A program made the position numbers and the translations under genes. Source: Anabaena cylindrica PCC 7122 (GTDB taxonomy: Bacteria > Cyanobacteriota > Cyanobacteriia > Cyanobacteriales > Nostocaceae). Taken from it: a DNA stretch of 64,000 nt. The notes under the pieces are model-generated. The model did no database searches. It was not told the origin of the DNA and worked only from the letters and a program-made list of their open reading frames with translations. The stretch covers positions 5,942,001-6,006,000 of the forward strand of contig NC_019771.1 of NCBI RefSeq assembly GCF_000317695.1. Reading direction: 5' to 3'. Positions 36,475 through 44,344 of the stretch are shown here, piece after piece; position 1 is the stretch's first letter, and the number at the start of each line of letters is the position of its first letter.

Positions 36475-36482
36475 AACGCCTG

Positions 36483-36586
36483 TTGTCACAAGCCTAGAAT
36501 TTTACCTCTAGGCGCTAATCTCTCCTCTTTTCTTCTTTCTTCGTGTCCTTTGCTTCGCAACGCTAAGGCGAACGTGCCTTCGTGGT
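36483..36586. repeat. spacer with dispersed repeat fragments
   Basis: It contains a CCTAGAA / CTCTAGG hairpin (36491-36514) and a TTCTTCGTGTCC ... CCTTCGTGGTTCATTC repeat that is common between genes in Nostocales. Nothing coding is seen. Confidence 0.55.
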
Positions 36587-37771
36587 TCATTCTCCCAACT
36601 TCTCAAACAAATCTGCCAACACGACATTAGAAAACAAAAACCCATCAGGATCAATTAAACGCAATCTTTCCCCCCCAACTTCTACCCAACCCTGCTTAAA
36701 ATAAGGTTGCAAACATTGTTTAATTTCCTCTACTTTTCCTTCTCCAAACTTCTCCACCAACGTCACCAAACTCAAACCTTCTGCTAAACGCAACCCCAAC
36801 ATTAAAGTTTCTAACAATTCTTCTTCTGGTGGGGTGACTTCACAATCAATCACAGCGCCATTTTCCAACCATTCATAGTATTCTTTAGTTTTTCGGGGAC
36901 GGGTGAAGCGTTTACCTTGCACATAACTAGCTGCACCCATGCCAAAAGCATAATAAGGACGATTTTGCCAATAAACCCGATTATGTTGACATTGATGTCC
37001 TCTTTTGGCATAGTTAGAAATTTCATAATGTTCATAACCTGCACCAGTTAAGACTTTTTGCGCCTGTTGGTACATTTGAACAGTGGTTTCATCTGTCGGG
37101 AGGGGATTGTCACCAGGTTTGTAATAACGACCAAAAGCTGTACCTGGTTCAATGGTTAAATCATAAATAGAGATATGGGTGGGGGCAATTTCTACTGCTT
37201 TAGTAAGGGAATCTTGCCATTGAACCAAAGACTGATGTGGCAACCCGGAAATCAGGTCTAAGCTAAATTCGGGTATCTCGACTTGGTGAATTAACTCTAT
37301 AGCTGCAAAGATATCATCAACGGAGTGCGATCGCCCAGCAATTTTTAACAACTCTGCCTGAAACGCTTGTACACCCAAACTTACCCGGTTCACACCCGCA
37401 CTGCAATAACCCGCAATATGCGTCAAATCAAATGTACCGGGGTCCATTTCCATAGAAATTTCTACCCCAGCTACAATCCCAAAACGCCTCTCTAATGCTG
37501 TTAATATACATTGCAACTGTTCTGTCGATAACAGCGAAGGCGTACCACCACCAAAAAAAATCGTCTCTAAGGGTTGACTAAAGACTGGTGAAATGCTGAT
37601 TTCGTGACAAACTGCCTCAACATAATGGGCAATAGTACCAGAATTTTCTCCCCGCGAGCTATCGCCCACCACAAACACCGGGAAATCACAATAAAAACAC
37701 CGTCGCCGACAAAAGGGAATATGCACGTAAGCCGCACTGGGAAATTGAACAGCAATATCTTTTAGGCTCAT
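36587..37771 (-). CDS. hemW: radical SAM haem chaperone HemW
   Basis: The protein (394 residues) begins with the radical-SAM CxxxCxxC motif in HIPFCRRRCFYCDF and has FFGGGTPSLLS, then NRVSLGVQAF and a C-terminal HemN-like domain. It lacks the fourth Cys after the motif that true HemN coproporphyrinogen dehydrogenase has, which marks the HemW group, thought to deliver haem to haem enzymes. The ATG at 37771 is preferred; a TTG three codons upstream is also possible. No adjacent tetrapyrrole gene. Confidence 0.9.
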   Translation of the reverse strand: MSLKDIAVQFPSAAYVHIPFCRRRCFYCDFPVFVVGDSSRGENSGTIAHYVEAVCHEISISPVFSQPLETIFFGGGTPSLLSTEQLQCILTALERRFGIVAGVEISMEMDPGTFDLTHIAGYCSAGVNRVSLGVQAFQAELLKIAGRSHSVDDIFAAIELIHQVEIPEFSLDLISGLPHQSLVQWQDSLTKAVEIAPTHISIYDLTIEPGTAFGRYYKPGDNPLPTDETTVQMYQQAQKVLTGAGYEHYEISNYAKRGHQCQHNRVYWQNRPYYAFGMGAASYVQGKRFTRPRKTKEYYEWLENGAVIDCEVTPPEEELLETLMLGLRLAEGLSLVTLVEKFGEGKVEEIKQCLQPYFKQGWVEVGGERLRLIDPDGFLFSNVVLADLFEKLGE

Positions 37772-38029
37772 TATGATCAAAAATTAAATTAATTTCATGG
37801 ACAAATACAAATCATGAAAATGAGTAGTTTGTTTACAACTTGTTATCTTTTTACAACAAAAATAAGAATAGTTATGCAGCGAAAACTCTTTAGTTATAAT
37901 GTTTGCATATATTGTATTAACTGCCGAAACCCCTAGCTTAAGTCCATATTTCTCAATCAATCTCACCGTTGATCTAAAAAATACCTGACTCTACTGGGTA
38001 AATCACAGTTGTAGGAAAAAACCACAATC

Positions 38030-39106
38030 ATGCTTGATTTCATTATCATTATCTCATTTATTCTGGCTGCATCGGGAATAGGTTACTACAGCACTGAACT
38101 ACTCCCCCCTGGAACCCTCAACGGAGTCACAAACCTAGACGCATTGCGCTTAGTTGTGGCTGTCTTTGCTGCTATTCTAGGTGGTGCAATTGGGCTGAGT
38201 TTCCAAACGGCATATCGTCGCTTAGAAGCGCAAGTCCGCGAAATGCCCCTCGAAGTCATCTTAACCCGTGCCATTGGCTTAGTAATTGGGCTATTACTCG
38301 CCAATTTAATGTTAGCCCCGCTATTTTTACTACCCATTCCCGCAGATTTTGGATTTATTAAACCTCTCGTGGCAGTTGTCGGCAGCATCATACTTTCCGT
38401 CACTGGCATGAATTTGGCAGATACTCACGGACGGGGTTTATTACGGTTAATTAATCCCAACACCGTAGAAACCTTAGTGGTAGAAGGAACCCTGAAACCA
38501 GCTAATACCAAAGTCTTAGATACTAGTTGCATTATTGATGGTCGCATTGAAACCCTACTAGAAACAGGATTTTTGGAAGGAGTTATACTTGTACCGCAAT
38601 TTGTTTTACAAGAATTACAACAAGTTGCTGATGCCAGCAAAGATCAAAAGCGGGTGCGGGGAAGACGGGGACTAGAAATACTCAACCGCATTAAAGAAAC
38701 TTACCCTGAACGCATTCTCATCAACCCAGCAGACTACGAAGATATTGCCACAGTTGATGCTAAATTGGTAAAATTTGCCCAAGAAATCAACGGTACACTA
38801 TTAACTAATGACTACAATTTATCTAAAGTTGCTAGTGTGCAGAAAGTTCCAGTTTTAAATGTCAATGATTTAGTAAATGCAGTTCGTCCTTCTTATTTAC
38901 CTGGAGATAATCTAGATTTGAAAATTCTCAAAGAAGGTAAAGAACCGACTCAAGGTGTTGGCTATTTAGACGACGGAACAATGGTAGTCGTTGAAGAAGG
39001 CCGCAGTTATGTTGGTGGTGAATTACGGGTAGTTGTCACCAGTGCTTTACAAACCTCCGCTGGGAGGATGATTTTTGCCAAACCTCAAGCTTCCGCATTA
39101 GCGTGA
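38030..39106 (+). CDS. PIN-TRAM domain membrane protein (YacL type)
   Basis: The 358-residue protein has about four N-terminal transmembrane helices (1-~135), a PIN domain (~160-290) starting KVLDTSCIIDGRI with acidic residues at DTS, DGR and TLLTNDYNLSK, and a C-terminal TRAM domain (~295-355; KEGKEPTQGVGYLDDGTMVVVEEG) for RNA binding. This is the YacL family of membrane-bound nucleases. Its cellular target is unknown. A strong terminator follows. Confidence 0.92.
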   Translation: MLDFIIIISFILAASGIGYYSTELLPPGTLNGVTNLDALRLVVAVFAAILGGAIGLSFQTAYRRLEAQVREMPLEVILTRAIGLVIGLLLANLMLAPLFLLPIPADFGFIKPLVAVVGSIILSVTGMNLADTHGRGLLRLINPNTVETLVVEGTLKPANTKVLDTSCIIDGRIETLLETGFLEGVILVPQFVLQELQQVADASKDQKRVRGRRGLEILNRIKETYPERILINPADYEDIATVDAKLVKFAQEINGTLLTNDYNLSKVASVQKVPVLNVNDLVNAVRPSYLPGDNLDLKILKEGKEPTQGVGYLDDGTMVVVEEGRSYVGGELRVVVTSALQTSAGRMIFAKPQASALA

Positions 39107-39137
39107 GGGAAATGTGCGGAAAATAGAATTAATCCTG

Positions 39138-39169
39138 AAAATCGGTGCAGTTTCCTACACCGATTTTTA
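39138..39169 (+). terminator. intrinsic terminator of the PIN-TRAM gene
   Basis: AAAATCGGTG (39138-39147) pairs with CACCGATTTT (39158-39167), followed by further T and TATTT. Confidence 0.75.
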
Positions 39170-39280
39170 TTTGGAAATCCCTTATACAAATTTTATATGC
39201 GGCTGCACAGAATCACGAAACTCATTCATCTTTATTTGCGGTCAACTATTCTTGATATTTTATTCTATACAGCTTCATAT

Positions 39281-39400
39281 TATAGCGTTTCCCACTAAGC
39301 GTGATATACAAAATTACCCCTCCCCAACCCTCCCTTTACCAAGGAGAGGGTGCGCGATAGCGCGAGTGGGGTGTATTTCATGAGCTTGAAAATTGCTATA
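39281..39400. mobile_element. MITE family A, copy 3 (120 bp)
   Basis: It has the same TATAGC...GCTATA ends as copies 1 and 2 and the same internal order. The central hairpin loop reads TTTACCAAGG, where copies 1 and 2 read CTTGGTAAGG, as if the stem-loop had been inverted. Confidence 0.85.
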
Positions 39401-39408
39401 ATTTGTTA

Positions 39409-39792
39409 TTAATTCTCGTAAATTTCTAAGGGTAAATTATCTGGGTCTTGAAAGAATGTAAATTTTTTGCCTGTAATTTCATCAACTCTAATATTTTCAA
39501 CTTTGATATTGTGAGATTTTAAATAACTTATACTTTCCTCAATATCCTCAACGGCAAAAGCTAAATGTCTTAAACCGCAAGCTTCAGGATTACTAACTCT
39601 TTGGGGAGGATGAGGAAAAGAGAATAATTCAATTTGGATACTTCCTATTTTTAAATCTAACTTATAAGAATCCCTTTCACTGCGGAGAGTTTCTTGGATA
39701 ATCTCAAAACCTAAAATTTCAACATAAAATCGTTTTGAGTTTTGATAATCAGCACAAATAATAGCAACATGATGAACACCTAAAATTTTCAT
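39409..39792 (-). CDS. VOC (glyoxalase/bleomycin-resistance) family protein, YaeR type
   Basis: The 127-residue protein has two VOC beta-alpha-beta-beta-beta modules: GVHHVAIICADYQNSKRFYVE, then LRHLAFAVEDIEESISYL and a C-terminal FFQDPDNLPLEIYE. His and Glu residues suitable for metal binding are present at H7/H8, E54-55-like, H76 and E124. It resembles the YaeR/SMU1112c subgroup; the substrate is unknown. It lies 9 bp beyond a MITE. Confidence 0.85.
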   Translation of the reverse strand: MKILGVHHVAIICADYQNSKRFYVEILGFEIIQETLRSERDSYKLDLKIGSIQIELFSFPHPPQRVSNPEACGLRHLAFAVEDIEESISYLKSHNIKVENIRVDEITGKKFTFFQDPDNLPLEIYEN

Positions 39793-39873
39793 ACAAGTAT
39801 ATTAGATATAGAACTCTGGTTTGATTCGTGAAAATATCTGTAGAGTTTTTAGCTAAGTGCAAACCATACAGCA

Positions 39874-39904
39874 TAACGCACCAAACTTTGATAATGGTGC
39901 GTTA
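39874..39904. repeat. TAACGCACC / GGTGCGTTA hairpin
   Basis: A perfect 9-bp inverted repeat with a 13-nt loop, using the same arms as 30137-30160 but in the opposite order. Further towards 40036 lie TAACTCC heptamer tandem repeats (40013-40036). Confidence 0.7.
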
Positions 39905-40076
39905 CCGATTTTATCGAAATCTTGATTTACCTGAGTTCGACATAAGATAATTTGTGGAAAACTCGCCCCCAGTAGGAGTCTCAAACCCTTATTCTCTCGC
40001 TCTTAAAAATCATAACTCCTAACTCCTAACTCCTAACACCAAACTCAGGTTGATTTAGCGACAAAATCCAAAGGTT

Positions 40077-40580
40077 CTAGGGACAAAACAAAGTTTCCCG
40101 TGTATCCCTACCTGTCACAGGATTATTACCTTTAGCCACTTTGCACAATTTTTTTTGCTCATCTCCGCGCAGCAGTGCATCAGTAAAATCCGCTCCGTCA
40201 ATAATAGCACCATCAAATCTGGCACTAGCTGCAAATGCTCCTTCTAAAATTGTATTGGTTAAATTGGCTCTAATCAGACGAGCCGAATCCAAGGTAGCAT
40301 TAGTTAAATCAGCCCCCTCCAAGTTCGCTGATTCCAGATTGGCCGCAAAGAAGCTCACACCACGCAAGTTCGCATGACTGAAATTACTCTGACGCAGATT
40401 AGCTTTGGTAAAACTGGAGTCTGTTAAATCACGTCCAGAAAAATCAGCTTCTATCAAAATTTCTTTGTTGTATTCTAGTCCCAATGCCGTTGGTGCTAAA
40501 CCTATTAATGCAGCCATAGGAATGATTGCCCAAAGCGATAAACTGAGTATGAGTGATAAAATCCGATACTTAGTATTCAT
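40077..40580 (-). CDS. lumenal pentapeptide-repeat protein (TL15/TL17-like)
   Basis: The 167-residue protein has an N-terminal signal peptide (ILSLILSLSLWAIIPMAALIG), then about 20 pentapeptides (residues ~42-140) and a C-terminal Cys-containing tail (KKLCKVAKGNNPVTGRDTRETLFCP) that matches plant and cyanobacterial thylakoid-lumen pentapeptide proteins. The two tail Cys might form a disulfide. Function is unknown. It is divergent from yraN with only 14 bp between starts. Confidence 0.85.
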   Translation of the reverse strand: MNTKYRILSLILSLSLWAIIPMAALIGLAPTALGLEYNKEILIEADFSGRDLTDSSFTKANLRQSNFSHANLRGVSFFAANLESANLEGADLTNATLDSARLIRANLTNTILEGAFAASARFDGAIIDGADFTDALLRGDEQKKLCKVAKGNNPVTGRDTRETLFCP

Positions 40581-40594
40581 GATATTTTTAATTA

Positions 40595-41098
40595 ATGTCT
40601 AAACATCCATTATCTAATTATCTAGATATCGGTGACTTAGGAGAAGACCTAGTAGCCCAATGGTTACAATCTACAGGTTGGGAGATTCTGCACCGTCGCT
40701 TTTCTTGTCGCTGGGGAGAAATTGATATTATTGCCCAGTATCACGATCAAAAAGTAACACAAGCTTACAAAAACGGCAATCAACAGGAGATAATACTAGC
40801 CTTTGTGGAAGTGAAAACCCGCAGTGCAGGCAATTGGGATGCAGGAGGCAGAAATGCCATTACTCAACAAAAGCAAGCAAAACTTTGTAGTACAGCACAA
40901 ATGTTTTTATCTCAGTATCCTGAAAAGGCTGATTGTTATTGTCGTTTTGATGTAGCTCTTGTTTATTGTCAACGGTTATCAAAAAAGCTTGTTGGGGCTA
41001 TAGTTACCCCAGAATCCCCAGCTAGTTTATCAATTGCTGGGTATCAGTTAACGCTGCAAGAGTATATTGCCGCAGCTTTTGATGCTGCCAATTTGTAA
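40595..41098 (+). CDS. UPF0102/YraN-family nuclease-like protein
   Basis: The 167-residue protein has the YraN restriction-endonuclease-like core: GEDLVAQWLQSTGWEILHRRF, then WGEIDIIA and LAFVEVKTRS, which contain the catalytic Asp and Glu-x-Lys pattern. An extra 20-odd residue insert (KVTQAYKNGNQQE) separates them. The C-terminus has a Cys-rich CRFDVALVYC segment. Its biological substrate is unknown. Confidence 0.88.
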   Translation: MSKHPLSNYLDIGDLGEDLVAQWLQSTGWEILHRRFSCRWGEIDIIAQYHDQKVTQAYKNGNQQEIILAFVEVKTRSAGNWDAGGRNAITQQKQAKLCSTAQMFLSQYPEKADCYCRFDVALVYCQRLSKKLVGAIVTPESPASLSIAGYQLTLQEYIAAAFDAANL

Positions 41099-41125
41099 TT
41101 AAAAATAGATCAAGTTTGGTAACTT

Positions 41126-41515
41126 TTAAGCTAGTGTTTCTGGGCAGTAGCCCAAACCTCGAACAAATTGTTGGCGGAATGCTTCAATTTCTTCTTTTTC
41201 CGAGCTACCATGAGATACAATTGCTACTTGGTAACGGCGCATTACGTCCACAGGATATTGTCCTGCTTCCAAGCTCCAAAGTGCCATTTGTACTCTCATT
41301 GGTGGTTCGTAACTAATTCCTAATTCGTTGAAAAAAGCCCGTAAATCTCCATCTTCCTGGGATGACACTGGTTCTTTGAGTTTGATTCTCACTACCCAAC
41401 CGTCAATTTGATGAATTACGCTAATAAAGGAAACAGGGGTTTGGGGTCTGTTGTGCAGATGTTGAACTATTCTAAGTGTCAGGCTGGCATTTGCCAGATA
41501 GTATAAATATTCCAT
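41126..41515 (-). CDS. conserved cyanobacterial hypothetical protein
   Basis: The soluble protein (129 residues from the chosen ATG at 41515, giving MEYLYYLANASLTLRIVQHL) has two halves joined by an RAFF..LGISYEPP segment; the rest is mixed alpha/beta with no catalytic motif that I recognise. An upstream Met adds eight residues. It converges with yraN. It looks like a genuine cyanobacterial gene, but I cannot name it. Confidence 0.65.
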   Translation of the reverse strand: MEYLYYLANASLTLRIVQHLHNRPQTPVSFISVIHQIDGWVVRIKLKEPVSSQEDGDLRAFFNELGISYEPPMRVQMALWSLEAGQYPVDVMRRYQVAIVSHGSSEKEEIEAFRQQFVRGLGYCPETLA

Positions 41516-41674
41516 GATGGTGTTTGGGAGCAAATCCAAGTCCTACTTCTTTATTTTCGTGAATAAAGTACAGTTCCCGGTAGGGTAAAAGCACCCGTTT
41601 TTATATGGGGAGATTTACCCAATTTTGGGAAATTGTCATTTTTGTGGAGTTCTCTAAACAATAATTGCACCTGA

Positions 41675-42407
41675 CTGCGATCGCTCCCCAGGAATCATAA
41701 ACCACAACCTAGAAATCGTCATCATCCAAAAAATATTAAATGGCAAGCAAAACGCAATGATACGCGAATAGATGAAACAGAATTACCCCAACTATGGATT
41801 TTTTACACCTACAGCATCAGTAGAAATCCTAGAGAGTTGTGAGGGTACTCTGGATGAAACCAACTGGGGAAAAGGCATATATTTTTTGCCGAAATTATTT
41901 AAAACCGTAGTTGTGGCTATTCACCAACTACCCAGTACACCCGAAACGTTGTTTTTGAGGATTTTAGGAAGAGGAAAAGTACAAAGACAAGCAGTAGAAG
42001 AATTAGAAGCACTAGCAAATAATAGTCCACTCCTTGCGGATATTATACAATTAGTACATAACCTAATTGCTCTGTTATCCGCTCGCCAGCGTCAAGCACA
42101 AGATATTGATAAAGATGATCAGGAGTTAATTATGAAATTATCAGAAATGTATCAACAACAATTAGAAGAACTTAAAAAACAAGAACGACAAGAAGGAATA
42201 CAAGAAGGAGAAAAACTAGGACTCCAAACAGGTATAGAAAGAGAACGACGCGCTATGGTTGAAAGTATTCTGCAAGTGCGGTTTGGGGAAGTTGATTCAC
42301 AGTTAGCAACAATTATCAACCCTCTCATTGCCATGAGTAGAGAAGAATTTACTCCTTTACTACTACAATTATCCCGTGAAGATTTATTAAGTAGATTTAC
42401 ACAATAG
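41675..42407 (+). pseudogene. Rpn/DUF4351-type protein, N-terminal nuclease domain lost and frameshifted
   Basis: From 41772 an open frame encodes GFFTPTASVEIL, LDETNWGKGIYFLP, PSTPETLFLRILGRGKVQ and a coiled-coil plus DUF4351-like tail. Immediately upstream, the frame one base over reads RHHPKNIKWQAKRNDTRI, DETELPQLWIF, which is the family's continuation. The join is at a six-T run near 41800; one T fewer restores a single frame. Further upstream, a stop interrupts even that frame, so the N-terminal PD-(D/E)XK domain (about 110 residues) is missing. It is a decayed transposase-like nuclease. Confidence 0.75.
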
Positions 42408-42608
42408 AGCTACCCCCGATCATATTACAACTCATCCTAAATTCAACCCTGTGGAGATGGTAGTTTGATATGTTAAATGTCTGAATCAGGATGCCCAGGA
42501 TTGGAGGATTTACCGGATTGTTTATTAGGATGATTTAAATAGTGAACATCTGTTGATATGTTTATGTAGTCTGACACCGCTTACAAAAAAAGGGAATAAG
42601 GAATAGGG

Positions 42609-42725
42609 AAGAAACTAAAGTTTCAGAGTTTAAAGCTCAGTCAAAAAACATCTTTTTTTGAAGGAGAGTGACACGAAAAAAACAGTGTCATTATCTCAAT
42701 CTTATGTTTTTAAACATGAGTTTTT
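42609..42725. repeat. dispersed repeat R1, copy 1
   Basis: The unit runs from AAGAAACTAAAGTTTCAGAG to ATGTTTTTAAACATGAG. A second copy in reverse orientation, split by a MITE, lies at 50341-50550. It includes the self-complementary ATGTTTTTAAACAT. Confidence 0.7.
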
Positions 42726-42959
42726 CCTAAGCTGTTGTGCATTTAATTTGTATAAGGCTGGCGGGCAAGATGCCCACCCCACAAGATTTAACAATTTTAG
42801 GATTATCAAATTTAGGTGCTTAACAGCTTATTCCCCATTCCCTGTTAAGAGTTTCCTCTGAAAACCCACATTCCGCACTCACAAAAAACCATCCTGTAAA
42901 TCCTTAAATCCTGGATATCCTGATTCTGAAAAAAGCATAAAAATAGAGTATTAGAGGGA

Positions 42960-42988
42960 TTGACAAATGATTTTAGATTTGTTATCAT
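42960..42988 (+). promoter_or_regulatory. strong sigma70-type promoter candidate
   Basis: TTGACA (42960-42965) and TATCAT (42983-42988) have the ideal 17-bp spacing, predicting a start near 42995. Confidence 0.6.
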
Positions 42989-42994
42989 GATTCT

Positions 42995-43071
42995 GATGAG
43001 GAAGAACTATCATAAAATAAACATGAATAATAATCAGGTAGTAGGGGTTTAGCATTGCTAAACCCTTATTT
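42995..43071 (+). ncRNA. candidate small RNA or queA leader with terminator
   Basis: The interval runs from the start predicted by the promoter at 42960-42988 to a terminator-like hairpin (GGGTTTAGC, ATT loop, GCTAAACCC, then TTATTT at 43045-43071). The 5' part (GATGAGGAAGAACTA) resembles the candidate at 14338-14436, and the terminator stem is almost the same. If termination is partial, it could instead be an attenuator leader of queA, whose start codon is 80 bp downstream. Confidence 0.42.
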
Positions 43072-43150
43072 ATGGCATTGAACAAACATAGAAAATTAAC
43101 GATTTTCAACCAATGTATGCGGTTTCTAACCGACCTTTTATTTTAAGGAA

Positions 43151-44269
43151 ATGTCTGACTTAGAAATACAAGATATTAATTTAGACCGTTCATTGTCTGG
43201 CTATGACTATGAACTCCCTACAGAACTGATTGCTCAAAATCCGGCTGTTCCCAGAGATAGTTCGCGTTTACTGGTGGTTAATTCTCCCAATGCAGGCCGG
43301 GAAATGTTAGCCCTCAATCACATTTTCCGGGATTTGCCTGAACTGTTGCAACCTGGAGATTTGTTGGTGATGAATAATACTAAAGTCATGCCAGCACGTT
43401 TGTATGGTCGCAAGTCTACGGGGGCAAAGGTGGAAGTTTTGCTATTGGAAGAAAGACAGCACAACTGTTGGTTGGCTTTGGTGAAGCCAGGAAAACACTT
43501 CAAAGTCGGGACTCAGATTGTTTTTGATGGAAATAAATTATCAGTTAATACTGGACTCACGGCTACGGTTTTGGAGACTGATGCTGCAACTGGAGGACGG
43601 TTGTTGCAATTTGATTTACCTGAGCATATTTCTTTGGTGCAAGTTTTAGAGGATTTTGGGGAAATACCTCTGCCTCCTTACATTACGGCTTCTACGGCTG
43701 CGGATGAACAGTATCAAACTGTGTATGCTCAAGAACAAGGTGCGATCGCAGCGCCAACCGCAGGATTACACTTTACACCAGAACTTTTACAAAAATTGAG
43801 CGATCGCTCTATTAATCAAGCTTTTGTCACGCTGCACGTTGGTGTGGGGACTTTTCGCCCTGTGGAAGTCGATGATGTAACTACTCACCAAATGCATGAA
43901 GAATGGATTGAAGTCAGCGCTGCTACAGTTGAGCAAATCCGGGCTACTCAAGCCGCTGGGGGGCGGATTATAGCGGTGGGGACTACGGTAGTCCGTGCTT
44001 TAGAAGGTGCGGCTCAATTTGGCGATTTACAGCCTTATGTAGGCAAGGTAAATTTGTTTATCTATCCTGGCTTTCAATGGCGGGTTGTAGAGGGTTTAAT
44101 TACTAATTTTCACCTGCCTCGTTCCAGTTTGTTGATGTTGGTAAGCGCCCTGATTGGGAGAAAAAGGTTATTGAAAATTTATCAACAAGCGATCGCATCT
44201 CAATATCGCTTCTATTCCTTTGGTGATGCCATGCTTATTCTGCCAGACGGAGTGATGAGTATGAATTAA
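43151..44269 (+). CDS. queA: tRNA preQ1(34) S-adenosylmethionine ribosyltransferase-isomerase
   Basis: The enzyme transfers and rearranges ribose from SAM onto preQ1 in tRNA to give epoxyqueuosine. Family features: YDYELPTELIAQ.P, DLLVMNNTKVMPARL, the active-site region PTAGLHFT and GVGTFRPV, and GTTVVRALE near the C-terminus. Length (372) is normal. It may be preceded by a terminator/attenuator 80 bp upstream. Confidence 0.96.
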   Translation: MSDLEIQDINLDRSLSGYDYELPTELIAQNPAVPRDSSRLLVVNSPNAGREMLALNHIFRDLPELLQPGDLLVMNNTKVMPARLYGRKSTGAKVEVLLLEERQHNCWLALVKPGKHFKVGTQIVFDGNKLSVNTGLTATVLETDAATGGRLLQFDLPEHISLVQVLEDFGEIPLPPYITASTAADEQYQTVYAQEQGAIAAPTAGLHFTPELLQKLSDRSINQAFVTLHVGVGTFRPVEVDDVTTHQMHEEWIEVSAATVEQIRATQAAGGRIIAVGTTVVRALEGAAQFGDLQPYVGKVNLFIYPGFQWRVVEGLITNFHLPRSSLLMLVSALIGRKRLLKIYQQAIASQYRFYSFGDAMLILPDGVMSMN

Positions 44270-44344
44270 ATTGTGAATTTTTGGTGTAGTTATGGGTACT
44301 CTGATTGTGTCAGGATTTCAATTACAAATATAAGGTTACAAGTT

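Larger units (their letters stand above)
42408..43150. other. 743-bp spacer with a repeat and a candidate RNA
   Basis: The stretch contains the repeat at 42609-42725 (see that entry), CCCTATTCC-type tandem repeats, a good promoter at 42960-42988 and a terminator at 43045-43071. The open frame at 42658-42861 is repeat-derived and has no family resemblance. Confidence 0.6.

Noticed and set aside
39114..39383. 89-codon plus-strand frame
   Set aside because: It reads through a terminator and MITE copy 3 and has no family resemblance.
42658..42861. 67-codon plus-strand frame
   Set aside because: It begins inside repeat R1 and continues through spacer sequence; no RBS or conserved motif.
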